Shown: positions 1 through 5,423, counted from the first letter of the stretch. The stretch is DNA of 7,062 nt from Roseburia sp. (GCA_017626625.1 JAGAIK010000326.1:1-7062); one strand, 5' to 3'. Notes: a model not told the origin generated them from the sequence alone. Translations and numbers: made by a program.

Positions 1-138
1 CGTGGTGGATTTCCCCGCCCCGTTGGGTCCTAAAAATCCAAAAATATCTCCCTCTTCCACTTCTAAAGACAAATCCGTCACGCCCCTGTTTTTTCCGTAG
101 GTCTTGGTTAGATTTTTAATACAGATTGCTTTTCCCAT
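1..138 (-). CDS. ABC transporter ATP-binding protein, N-terminal 46 residues (runs off left edge)
   Basis: This is the start of an ABC transporter ATPase, the cytoplasmic subunit that couples ATP hydrolysis to transport by a membrane permease. The ATG at 138 opens 46 codons reaching base 1 with no stop. Residues 6-13 ([10 protein letters not shown]) are the usual first strand of an ABC domain, and residues 38-45 (GPNGAGKST) are a complete Walker A nucleotide-binding loop. The rest, including Walker B and the signature motif, lies outside the window. A good ribosome binding site (GGGAGG, about 8 bases before ATG) supports the start. It follows the DUF3021 gene by 36 bases in the same direction, so it is probably the third gene of the LytTR operon. 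A permease is expected further left. Substrate cannot be told; drug, antimicrobial-peptide or bacteriocin export is a common role for exporters in such operons. Confidence 0.93.
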   Translation of the reverse strand, partial: MGKAICIKNLTKTYGKNRGVTDLSLEVEEGDIFGFLGPNGAGKSTT

Positions 139-174
139 TTGCTTTTCCTCCCTGCTGTTTTCCCTGCAATTTCT

Positions 175-642
175 CTATTTTTCAACTGCCGTGCCTTCGT
201 CCTCCGGCTCGCTCCGCTTAAACAGTTCCAGTTCTTCATTCAACCGTTTTGTATCAATTTCCCGCTTTACCTTATTTACTAAAAACATACAGATGTACAG
301 AAAAATCACATAAAGGAAGTACCAGAATGTCGCCCACAGATTTCTGTCGAACCACCGGAACAAATAGCTTATCCCTGCATATGCCATAGAACAGAAAAAT
401 ACAGACCAACAGGTGAATTTATTCATGCTCTCCCCGGCATCAAAATTTCTCAGCAGATACACCTGCACATAACACATTAGATAGTTAGCGGCGATAAGCT
501 CCGCCAGAATAAGAATGTCTGCCGAAAAACTTCCCTCCGCCACACAATAAACGCAATAAAAAAACAACATGGCAAAAAAGTAAAGGCACGACTTGTATTC
601 AATTTCTATTTCTCTGGAAAGATAGTTTTTAAAACGTTTCAT
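175..642 (-). CDS. DUF3021 family four-TM membrane protein, partner of the LytTR regulator
   Basis: This 155-residue protein is predicted to sit in the cytoplasmic membrane. Hydrophobic segments lie at about residues 18-35, 43-64, 78-96 and 105-124, followed by a charged cytoplasmic tail (about 125-155, rich in K, R and E). Size, topology and location immediately after a LytTR gene match the DUF3021 family. Its ATG overlaps the LytTR stop codon by four bases (ATGA), so the two are translationally coupled, and GGGAG lies 7 bases before the start. In LytTR regulatory systems studied in streptococci (HdrRM, BrsRM), the membrane partner holds the LytTR regulator inactive. That this protein does the same is inference from position and family. 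No signal peptide or enzymatic motif is visible. Confidence 0.85.
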   Translation of the reverse strand: MKRFKNYLSREIEIEYKSCLYFFAMLFFYCVYCVAEGSFSADILILAELIAANYLMCYVQVYLLRNFDAGESMNKFTCWSVFFCSMAYAGISYLFRWFDRNLWATFWYFLYVIFLYICMFLVNKVKREIDTKRLNEELELFKRSEPEDEGTAVEK

Positions 643-1082
643 ACGGCTTCTCCCTTCAAAATATTCCGCAGTTCCTTCGCATACCGTCTGGATATCAACA
701 CATGCTCCCCGTTGTCCATGGTTGCGTCAATGCGGTTTTCCGGCTCGCTTTTCAACCTGGTAATGCGGTAAATATTAATCACCATAGATTTGCTGCACCT
801 AAAAAAGCCTTCCCTTCCATAATATGTCTCCGCCTGAGCCAACGTCAGCCCTGTCCGATACACATCTTCCCTGGTATAGACATAGGTCCCTCCGTCCACA
901 CTCTCTAAATAGATAACCTCCCGGGGCTTTATCATATACTGCTGCCCATCTTTTACTGCGGATATTTTTTCCTCTCTGCCCTCCACATAGCGGACAATAT
1001 TTTCTATCTCCGGTGTCATCTCCCGGTAACGGATAATGACCTCCTCCCGTTCTCTTTGCACTTTCTGCAATCTTACTCTCAT
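639..1082 (-). CDS. LytTR-family DNA-binding transcriptional regulator without receiver domain
   Basis: This 147-residue protein is a LytTR DNA-binding regulator. Residues about 40-143 form the LytTR domain: the strand with PREVIYLESVDGGTYVYT (53-70), the FFRCSKSMVINIYRI segment (93-107) and ISRRYAKEL (130-138) are the hallmarks. The first ~35 residues are charged and probably helical; there is no phosphoacceptor receiver domain, so it is not a classical two-component response regulator. ATG at 1082 is preceded by GGAG with a 6-base spacer. It is the first gene of an operon with a DUF3021 membrane protein (4-base overlap) and an ABC ATPase, which suggests the membrane protein controls its activity and the transporter is a target. 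A direct repeat upstream (1204-1235) is a plausible autoregulatory site. Confidence 0.93.
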   Translation of the reverse strand: MRVRLQKVQREREEVIIRYREMTPEIENIVRYVEGREEKISAVKDGQQYMIKPREVIYLESVDGGTYVYTREDVYRTGLTLAQAETYYGREGFFRCSKSMVINIYRITRLKSEPENRIDATMDNGEHVLISRRYAKELRNILKGEAV

Positions 1083-1167
1083 AAGCGGCTCCGTTTCTGT
1101 ATGATTTCTTTTCCCATTATTCTCCGTCTATTCTACTGACCTCTGCACAGTTAATACGATTTTCTAT

Positions 1168-1196
1168 AATGTACCAATCCCCGGCACAAAAAACAA
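1168..1196 (-). promoter_or_regulatory. Possible promoter of the LytTR operon
   Basis: Reading the minus strand, TTGTTT (1196-1191) and TACATT (1173-1168) are separated by 17 bases. Each matches the sigma-A consensus only in part, as is common for activator-dependent promoters. The leader to the LytTR start codon would be roughly 75-80 bases. Other AT-rich -10 choices exist nearby (for example TATTAA at 1156-1151), so the exact start is uncertain. Confidence 0.35.
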
Positions 1197-1197
1197 G

Positions 1198-1217
1198 AGC
1201 ATACCCTGCAAGATGCT
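1198..1217 (-). terminator. Weak hairpin downstream of dapA, possible terminator
   Basis: AGCAT and ATGCT (1198-1202 and 1213-1217) can pair around a 10-base loop. On the minus strand the hairpin is followed by CTTG and then six Ts, and on the plus strand directly by Ts. A five-pair stem is weak. The hairpin overlaps one copy of the direct repeat, so its apparent symmetry may be incidental. No better dapA terminator is visible. Confidence 0.25.
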
Positions 1218-1235
1218 TTTTTGCCCCTGCAAGAT
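1204..1235 (-). repeat. Perfect 11-bp direct repeat, 21-bp period: candidate LytTR operator
   Basis: ATCTTGCAGGG (minus strand) occurs at 1235-1225 and again, identically, at 1214-1204. The period of 21 bp is two helical turns. LytTR-family regulators (AgrA, ComE, BlpR, HdrR types) are known to bind pairs of roughly 9-bp direct repeats with about this spacing next to the -35 region of target promoters. Here the proximal copy ends 7 bp before the proposed -35 of the LytTR operon. The bases fit the general LytTR box only partly, so binding by this LytTR protein is inference from position and geometry. Confidence 0.55.
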
Positions 1236-1265
1236 ACACTCCTGTTCCTATCCATTTCCGGCTGC

Positions 1266-2222
1266 TTACTCCCTTTCACCCACGGCTGCCGCCTTAACCA
1301 TTTCACTCACGGCTGCCGCCCGTATCATTTCATCAAATAATCCGTATTTTTCCAACACCCGGTGCAGATTCTCTTTTGCAGAAGCCTCCATGTCACAGAG
1401 CGGCAGGCGGCAGCTCCCCACTTCGTAACCGAGTTCCCGCATTGCCTCCTTCACCGGGATTGGGTTTACGTCCGAAAACAGCGCTTTCATTAACTCCATA
1501 TAGTAAAGCTGCAGCTCCCTGCTTCGTTCTTCCTCCCCTCGGAAATAAGCTTCGCAGATTTCGTGTGTCTCTGCCGGAAGTATATTTGCCAGAACCGAAA
1601 TGACTCCCTGTCCTCCCAACGCCAGGACAGCCGTAATCTGGTCATCGTTGCCGGAATAAATAGCGAGATTGTCCCCACACAGGGCAGCCGTCATGGCTAT
1701 CTGGGAAAAATTTCCTCCCGCCTCTTTGCAGGCTGTGATATTATCAATTTCAGCCAACCGCTGATAGGTGCCGGGCAGAATATTTACCCCGGTTCTTGAG
1801 GGCACATTATAGAGAATAATGGGAAGGCTGACCGCCCCTGCGCACTCCTTATAGTGCAGATACAGCCCCTGTTGAGACGTCTTGTTATAATAAGGCGTGA
1901 CCAGAAGCAGACCATCGACCCCCAGTTTTTCACATTCCTTCGACATATAAACCGCATGTGCCGTACTATTACTCCCTGCCCCGGCAATCACAGGGATTCG
2001 CCCGCCTGCTGCTTTTACCGCAAATTCCACCAACTCCAAATGCTCCTCATCTGTCAGGGTGGATGCCTCCCCCGTGGTCCCCGCCACCACAACGGCATCT
2101 GCCTGCTGCGCTATCTGCATTTCAAGCAGCTCCTTAAACGCCTGAAAATGAATACTGCCGTCCTCCTTCATCGGGGTTATCATAGCTGTGGCAGCCCCCC
2201 GGAATATCTGTTTCTTTTTCAT
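1266..2222 (-). CDS. dapA: 4-hydroxy-tetrahydrodipicolinate synthase (DapA)
   Basis: DapA condenses pyruvate with L-aspartate-4-semialdehyde, the first committed step of the diaminopimelate/lysine pathway, in the cytoplasm. The 318-residue protein is a complete TIM-barrel member of the DHDPS family. The Schiff-base lysine is K166 (TACKEAGG); other active-site residues are T49-T50 (GTTGEA), Y112 (TPYYNK), Y138 and R143 (YNVPSRTG), all at a constant +5 offset from the E. coli enzyme. The family is usually about 290-300 residues; the excess is a C-terminal tail containing two copies of a nine-residue unit (MIRAAAVSE, MVKAAAVGE). No other lysine-pathway gene is adjacent. The ATG at 2222 is the only sensible start but has no good ribosome binding site, and a hairpin lies 17 bases upstream. 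The related aldolases NanA or KDG aldolase are less likely because the full DapA active-site set is present. Confidence 0.95.
   Translation of the reverse strand: MKKKQIFRGAATAMITPMKEDGSIHFQAFKELLEMQIAQQADAVVVAGTTGEASTLTDEEHLELVEFAVKAAGGRIPVIAGAGSNSTAHAVYMSKECEKLGVDGLLLVTPYYNKTSQQGLYLHYKECAGAVSLPIILYNVPSRTGVNILPGTYQRLAEIDNITACKEAGGNFSQIAMTAALCGDNLAIYSGNDDQITAVLALGGQGVISVLANILPAETHEICEAYFRGEEERSRELQLYYMELMKALFSDVNPIPVKEAMRELGYEVGSCRLPLCDMEASAKENLHRVLEKYGLFDEMIRAAAVSEMVKAAAVGERE
1281..1320 (-). repeat. 27-bp in-frame tandem duplication in the 3' end of dapA
   Basis: CACGGCTGCCGCC (plus strand) occurs at 1281-1293 and 1308-1320, period 27, with the intervening bases also similar. It encodes two consecutive nine-residue units, MIRAAAVSE then MVKAAAVGE, at the extreme C-terminus of DapA, beyond the usual end of the family. 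Confidence 0.8.
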
Positions 2223-2239
2223 AAAATATGCTAAAACCC

Positions 2240-2270
2240 CGAAATCAGTTTTCTTATGCTTCTGATTTCG
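2240..2270 (-). terminator. Hairpin between the lysozyme gene and dapA: weak terminator or dapA leader element
   Basis: CGAAATCAG (2240-2248) and CTGATTTCG (2262-2270) form a perfect 9-bp stem with a 13-base loop. On the minus strand it is followed by GGGGTTTTAG, a poor T-tract. It may terminate lysozyme transcription 46 bases after that gene's stop. It also ends only 17 bases before the dapA ATG, so in any transcript crossing it the hairpin sits where ribosomes must load. Confidence 0.5.
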
Positions 2271-2315
2271 AGGCTTTCCTCATTTTCTGTCTTTCTTATG
2301 TTATCCTATGCGATT

Positions 2316-3152
2316 TTAGTTATAAAGTGCATACATGGTGGCAGGACCTGCGATACCGTCTGAGCCAAGCCCCTTGCTTTTCTGGAAATTGAGCACTGCT
2401 GTCTTGGTTCCGCCGCCGTAAGTACCGTCTACACCGTTGGGATTAAACCCGCGGCAGTAAAGCATTCCCTGCAATAAATGAACTGCGTTTCCCGTGCTTC
2501 CCACATTCAGTGTTTTTACCGCATTTTTAGAATTTGTGCCAAAAATTCCGTCCGCAGTAACGCCAAGCACTCTCTGATATGCTTTCGTGGCAGCCACCTT
2601 TGTGTTATTTCCATAAACTCCGTCTACGCTGAGTCCGGAACCGTAATTGCTGTTTAACCATGTCTGGAAAGCACGGATGGTGCTATCTCCACTGGTAGTA
2701 GTACCGCCGCCTGTGGTTGTTCCGTTTAAAAACATTGCTTTTTCTGCGGCACGTCTTCTTACCAATCCTTCTAATACCTTTCCCCCTGCCTTGTTCCATT
2801 TGTCAAATTCGTTGGCTGCGCCAGTGATATCTCCCTGGTTCAGCTTCTTTAAAAGCGTACTGGAACCAAAATTCCCCGAACCTACATTATATGTAAAAGA
2901 AACGAGAGCGTCGAACTGATTCTGTTTGATGCTGTAAGTTACTTTTCCATTGACTGCGTTTTCCGCAGTTCCTAAATCTCCTTTCAAATATGCCTCCGCC
3001 TGAGCCTCGGTAATCGTCATACCCTTTTTTACCCCTGAGGTGTGTCCGTAACCGATGGTCCATACACCTGCGGAATCCTGATATGCTGTCAGTCTGCATC
3101 CCTCAAAAGATTTGATTAAATTTACCCCTGCCTGTGAAGTTTTAAATGCCAT
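2316..3152 (-). CDS. Phage-type GH24 lysozyme (endolysin) with two C-terminal peptidoglycan-binding domains
   Basis: This 278-residue protein cleaves the glycan backbone of peptidoglycan. Residues 1-143 are a T4-lysozyme-type (GH24) domain: E17, D26 and T32 in EGCRLTAYQDSAGVWTIGYG have exactly the spacing of T4 Glu11/Asp20/Thr26. A Gly/Thr linker (144-155) leads to two PG_binding_1-type repeats, about 157-213 (FQTWLNSNYG, VDGVYGNNTK) and 217-277 (LLQGMLYCRG, VDGTYGGGTK, DGIAGPAT). There is no signal peptide, so release would need a holin; one is encoded 1 kb upstream. ATG at 3152 has GGAGG 10 bases before it. Its promoter shares an unusual -35/-10 pair with that of the nearby sigma gene. No phage structural genes adjoin it, so it is either a domesticated prophage lysin or part of a dedicated lysis/secretion module. 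Confidence 0.95.
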   Translation of the reverse strand: MAFKTSQAGVNLIKSFEGCRLTAYQDSAGVWTIGYGHTSGVKKGMTITEAQAEAYLKGDLGTAENAVNGKVTYSIKQNQFDALVSFTYNVGSGNFGSSTLLKKLNQGDITGAANEFDKWNKAGGKVLEGLVRRRAAEKAMFLNGTTTGGGTTTSGDSTIRAFQTWLNSNYGSGLSVDGVYGNNTKVAATKAYQRVLGVTADGIFGTNSKNAVKTLNVGSTGNAVHLLQGMLYCRGFNPNGVDGTYGGGTKTAVLNFQKSKGLGSDGIAGPATMYALYN

Positions 3153-3190
3153 AATTTTTTTTCCTCCATTCTTTTTTTGTTTGCTGTGTT

Positions 3191-3204
3191 TTGTACATGT
3201 ACAA
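3191..3204. promoter_or_regulatory. Perfect 14-bp palindrome TTGTACATGTACAA at the lysozyme transcription start
   Basis: The sequence equals its own reverse complement over all 14 bases. It begins about 4 bases downstream of the proposed lysozyme -10 element, covering the expected transcription start. This is a typical place for a repressor dimer to block initiation. The cognate regulator is unknown; the sequence does not resemble the Firmicute LexA box or the CodY box. Confidence 0.55.
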
Positions 3205-3209
3205 TTAGA

Positions 3210-3237
3210 AAAAAGAATTTCGGAAGGTTTTTGTAAA
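3210..3237 (-). promoter_or_regulatory. Lysozyme promoter of TcdR/UviA-like type (TTTACA-N16-CTTTTT)
   Basis: On the minus strand TTTACA (3237-3232) is followed after 16 bases by CTTTTT (3215-3210). The same pair with the same spacing precedes the sigma factor gene (5235-5208), and identity extends to AGTTTACA-N14-TTCTTTTT. TTTACA is the -35 element reported for promoters served by the clostridial TcdR/BotR/TetR/UviA sigma group. The -35 lies only 8 bases beyond the lipoprotein stop codon, so the lysozyme probably has its own transcript with a leader of about 50 bases. Confidence 0.6.
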
Positions 3238-3245
3238 CTGCGTTT

Positions 3246-3944
3246 TTATTTTTTTATATCAAATTTGATTACGTTGTCAAATCCCGCAAAATACAGAGGT
3301 TCTTCGCTGTCTTTGTTATGTAAAAATACAACCGTCCCTTCTCCTGTTTCCCCCTTTTGCAGTTCTAAGAGGTAAATGCCGTCTGCCATATCCCCGGTCA
3401 AATCTTCTCCGTTGCTGTCACCGTTTGAAAGTGCAAAGTATAATTTCGCCGACGGCAGGGAGGCTTCGTTTTTTGCCAGGTAAAGGCTCTCCGCCTCCCC
3501 CTCATCATAGGAAACCCCGATATCTGCCACCACATACTCCATGCCCTCCGGCGCTTCTGTAAGCCCTGCATTTTCCTCCGCAAGCTTCCGGTATGCCTCG
3601 TCTCCCCGCAGCACGTCTTTTAATGTAAAGGTAACCGTCACCGGGACGCTGTCACCGTCTACTAACTCGTAGCCGGAAATCTGGCGGCTCTGTCCTACTT
3701 CTACCATATCTTCTTCCGCAGTATTTTTTTCTCCTGCACGCTTCTCCGTCTCACTCATACTGTCCGTATTGCCAGCATTTCCAGGTTCTGCCCCTTTCTC
3801 TGTATCAGCAGTGTTTCCGGCGCTCTGCTCCTGCATCTCTTCCACTTCTGACGTTACCTCCTGTTTCTCATTTGTAGCTACGGAACAGGCAGACACCGAA
3901 AGCCCCGTAACCAGCAGAACAAAAATCATACTGAATTTTTTCAT
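3246..3944 (-). CDS. Secreted lipoprotein of unknown function
   Basis: This 232-residue protein begins with a lipoprotein signal peptide: MKKF, a hydrophobic core, then VSAC with Cys20 as the predicted lipidated residue. It should therefore be anchored on the outer face of the membrane. Residues about 21-88 are a low-complexity, Glu/Ala/Thr/Asn-rich tether. Residues about 89-232 look like a beta-rich globular domain (YELVDGDSVPVTVTFTLKDV, GMEYVVADIGVSY, KLYFALSNG) resembling the DUF4352 type of extracellular domains, though I cannot confirm the family. The start at 3944 is preferred because GGAGG lies 5 bases upstream; an in-frame ATG at 3962 would add six residues and lacks a site. It sits between the holin and lysozyme genes, transcribed the same way but separated from both by promoter or terminator elements. 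A cell-wall role or protection from the lysozyme is possible but unproven. Confidence 0.85.
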   Translation of the reverse strand: MKKFSMIFVLLVTGLSVSACSVATNEKQEVTSEVEEMQEQSAGNTADTEKGAEPGNAGNTDSMSETEKRAGEKNTAEEDMVEVGQSRQISGYELVDGDSVPVTVTFTLKDVLRGDEAYRKLAEENAGLTEAPEGMEYVVADIGVSYDEGEAESLYLAKNEASLPSAKLYFALSNGDSNGEDLTGDMADGIYLLELQKGETGEGTVVFLHNKDSEEPLYFAGFDNVIKFDIKK

Positions 3945-4012
3945 GGTTTCCTCCACGCACACATTTTATGTGCAATCCTTTCCTTAAATGATATACCCTA
4001 CAGGCAAATCCC

Positions 4013-4018
4013 ATTATA
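4013..4018 (-). promoter_or_regulatory. Probable -10 element for the lipoprotein gene
   Basis: TATAAT (minus strand, 4018-4013) is a perfect -10 hexamer about 70 bases before the lipoprotein start codon. No convincing -35 lies 16-18 bases upstream (purine-rich GAAAAA instead). The TTTACA/CTTTTT pair found at the sigma and lysozyme genes is absent here, so this gene seems to be expressed separately. Confidence 0.4.
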
Positions 4019-4101
4019 AAACAGAATCCCCATTTTTTTCTCTTCTGTTACAATTCCTTTGTTTTCTGGCATTTTTTCCCTTATATCAGACATTTTAACA
4101 C

Positions 4102-4167
4102 AAAAAGAGTGAACTTTGCAGCCCGCACCGCCCTACAGCGTCCGGTCACAAAGCGCACTCTTTTTTT
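4102..4167 (-). terminator. Terminator after the sigma-holin operon
   Basis: AAAAAGAGTG (4102-4111) pairs with CACTCTTTTT (4156-4165), and CTTTG (4114-4118) with CAAAG (4149-4153), leaving a two-base internal mismatch and a GC-rich loop of about 30 bases. On the minus strand the stem ends in CACTCTTTTT, giving a T-tract right after the holin stop codon, which lies at the base of the stem. T-runs on both strands make it formally bidirectional. Confidence 0.65.
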
Positions 4168-4633
4168 ATGATTTCTTTTCCACTTCTTTTTTTAAGTCCG
4201 TCAACACATTTTTTATAAAATCGGGAAGTTCCGCTCCTAACCTCCCGGCATTTTCCAATATTGAAATAATCTCATTAATCACAAACCAGATACCCACCAA
4301 CAGCCCAAATATGGTATTGGACTGATAAGGCAGCTTCAGTTCCGCCGCAAACCTGTAAATCAGATAGTCCACGCATACCGCTGCAAATATGGTGAGCATA
4401 TACCCCACCTTTTTATAAATCCCCAGAATACTGCGGTGACTGCTTACACCGTATTTTTTATCCCCCGGATGCTCTAACGCCTCCTTTTTCGATGCCAGAA
4501 GCCCCGATACATAATCTGTAATCATCAGAAGAATCAATAGCCCTATTACCGGAAGCAGTAAACCGAACCGGTTGCCAATCCAGGTTCCTGCCAACACAAC
4601 CATTCCTTTTTCCCATAAACCCCTAACGTTCAT
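4166..4633 (-). CDS. TcdE-like phage/toxin-secretion holin
   Basis: Holins oligomerise in the cytoplasmic membrane and let an endolysin or toxin lacking a signal peptide leave the cell. The 155-residue protein has three hydrophobic segments at about 24-47, 77-98 and 107-128 and a charged C-terminus (KKEVEKKS). The ITDYVSGLLASKK motif after the first segment and NEIISILENAGRLGAELPDFI after the last are characteristic of the toxin-secretion/phage-lysis holin family that includes C. difficile TcdE. The start at 4633 is chosen because it is an ATG with GAGG 9 bases upstream. A TTG at 4657, overlapping the sigma stop codon, would add eight residues. The gene follows the sigma factor by 20 bases, mirroring the sigma/holin pairs uviA-uviB and tcdR...tcdE. 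The probable cargo is the GH24 lysozyme downstream. Confidence 0.9.
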   Translation of the reverse strand: MNVRGLWEKGMVVLAGTWIGNRFGLLLPVIGLLILLMITDYVSGLLASKKEALEHPGDKKYGVSSHRSILGIYKKVGYMLTIFAAVCVDYLIYRFAAELKLPYQSNTIFGLLVGIWFVINEIISILENAGRLGAELPDFIKNVLTDLKKEVEKKS

Positions 4634-4653
4634 ACATAATACCTCGCTTCCTT

Positions 4654-5184
4654 TCAAAAATATTGTTCTTTCAGTTTCAAATACAGCTCTTTTTTTACCC
4701 GGTGCACATACTGCCTTGAAATCCCATATCGCTCTGCAATTTCCGCATCGGGAAGTTCCTCAAATAAAACCGCCCCGTAAATTTTCTGTTTCATTTCACT
4801 CTCTTTTGCTAAAATCTGTTTTAAATCCTCCCGGAGAATAAAATCGTGGAATGGATTTTCCTCTACGGATATTCGGGAGAGCGCCTCTTCATCCATCGCC
4901 CCCTCCGCGTCATGTTCTTTTCTGCTGGCACGGTATAATTCCAGAAATTTATTTCTTATGGCATTACAGAAATAATTCATACATTTCCCGTCATTGTCAC
5001 AATACTCTATCTTTAACAGAGCCTCCCACAATGCAAGTAAATACTCTGACCGCACATCTTCGCTTTCGTCCTTGTACATCAACCGTGTGTATTTCTTTAT
5101 CAGTGGATTCATCTTTTCTACCAGTAAATAAAATTTTTCTTTGTCTTTCGAAATCTCCTGCAATAGTAATGATAATTCTCCCAT
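4654..5184 (-). CDS. Small sigma-70-family sigma factor, TcdR/UviA-like
   Basis: This 176-residue protein is a cytoplasmic RNA polymerase sigma factor with only regions 2 and 4. Region 2 spans about residues 18-90 (LIKKYTRLMYKDESEDVRSEY, MNYFCNAIRNKFLELYRASRK). Region 4 spans about 116-174, with a clear helix-turn-helix (PDAEIAERYGISRQYVHRVKKEL, 145-167) that should read the -35 element. Its length matches the group 5 factors TcdR, BotR, TetR and UviA (roughly 175-185 residues), which turn on clostridial toxin and bacteriocin genes, and like UviA it is followed directly by a holin gene. A strong AAGGAGGG site sits 8 bases before the ATG. The TTTACA/CTTTTT promoter immediately upstream suggests autoregulation, and the same promoter at the lysozyme suggests a target. 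Assignment to this sigma group rests on architecture, context and promoter, not on an alignment. Confidence 0.88.
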   Translation of the reverse strand: MGELSLLLQEISKDKEKFYLLVEKMNPLIKKYTRLMYKDESEDVRSEYLLALWEALLKIEYCDNDGKCMNYFCNAIRNKFLELYRASRKEHDAEGAMDEEALSRISVEENPFHDFILREDLKQILAKESEMKQKIYGAVLFEELPDAEIAERYGISRQYVHRVKKELYLKLKEQYF

Positions 5185-5207
5185 ATTCTTTTCCCTCCTT
5201 GTGAGGT

Positions 5208-5235
5208 AAAAAGAAATCTTTCGAGAGAATGTAAA
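5208..5235 (-). promoter_or_regulatory. Proximal sigma-gene promoter of TcdR/UviA-like type (TTTACA-N16-CTTTTT), probably autoregulated
   Basis: TTTACA (5235-5230) and CTTTTT (5213-5208) on the minus strand are spaced by 16 bases, exactly as upstream of the lysozyme gene. Transcription would begin at about 5202, leaving an unusually short leader whose first bases are the AAGGAGGG ribosome binding site. Autoregulation from a TTTACA promoter is known for TcdR; here it is inferred. Confidence 0.5.
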
Positions 5236-5342
5236 CTAGCTATGCAATTTTTTTGTCAGAAGATTCTTAAGCCTGGTATCTTATCCCCCTGGTATTTTGC
5301 CGGGCAAGACACCGGAAATAATGTTGGAACCATACGCTAGTC

Positions 5343-5384
5343 CTAATTATCTGATAAATTAAGGCTGTTTTTCGCTTTTGTCAT
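5343..5384 (-). CDS. 13-codon leader ORF (MTKAKNSLNLSDN) upstream of the sigma factor
   Basis: An ATG at 5384 preceded by AGAGAGG at a normal distance opens 13 codons ending in TAG. It lies about 30-35 bases downstream of the expected start site of the TTGACA promoter and 158 bases before the sigma gene. It could be a leader peptide whose translation affects transcription or translation downstream, or a chance ORF. The peptide is Ser/Asn/Lys-rich, with no run of one amino acid that would suggest classical attenuation. Confidence 0.25.
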   Translation of the reverse strand: MTKAKNSLNLSDN

Positions 5385-5423
5385 AATTCCTCTCTGGCTT
5401 GTCAAATTTTCCTATATATTTAA

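Noticed and set aside
104..313. Plus-strand open frames over 60 codons, here and opposite other genes (for example 702-908, 1854-2234, 4851-5204)
   Set aside because: They lie opposite well-supported minus-strand genes, lack recognisable domains and good ribosome binding sites, and have the composition of antisense shadows.
1198..1235. The CCCTGCAAGAT repeats as the start of a CRISPR or larger repeat array
   Set aside because: There are just two copies, 11 bp long with 10-bp separation and no further units; an operator is a better explanation.
2223..2315. Lysine riboswitch upstream of dapA
   Set aside because: The 93-base gap is too short for the lysine aptamer and holds only a simple 9-bp hairpin.
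3944..3962. Start of the lipoprotein gene at the upstream ATG (3962)
   Set aside because: It has no ribosome binding site and would place charged residues before a standard MKKF signal peptide; GGAGG 5 bases before the ATG at 3944 fixes the start there.
2316..5184. A complete prophage
   Set aside because: Only lysis-type genes are present; no integrase, capsid, portal, tail or terminase genes, and no attachment-site duplication, are seen.
3237..5235. Other TTTACA sequences on the minus strand within the lysozyme, lipoprotein and holin coding regions
   Set aside because: They are inside genes and I saw no CTTTTT at the 16-base spacing, so they are treated as chance matches.
5266..5334. A minus-strand frame upstream of the sigma gene starting with ATG near 5332 (MVPTLFPVSCPAKYQGDK...), ending at a TGA near 5260
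   Set aside because: It has no ribosome binding site and no recognisable family, and overlaps the repeat/leader region. The single Cys invites comparison with signal peptides, but nothing else supports it.
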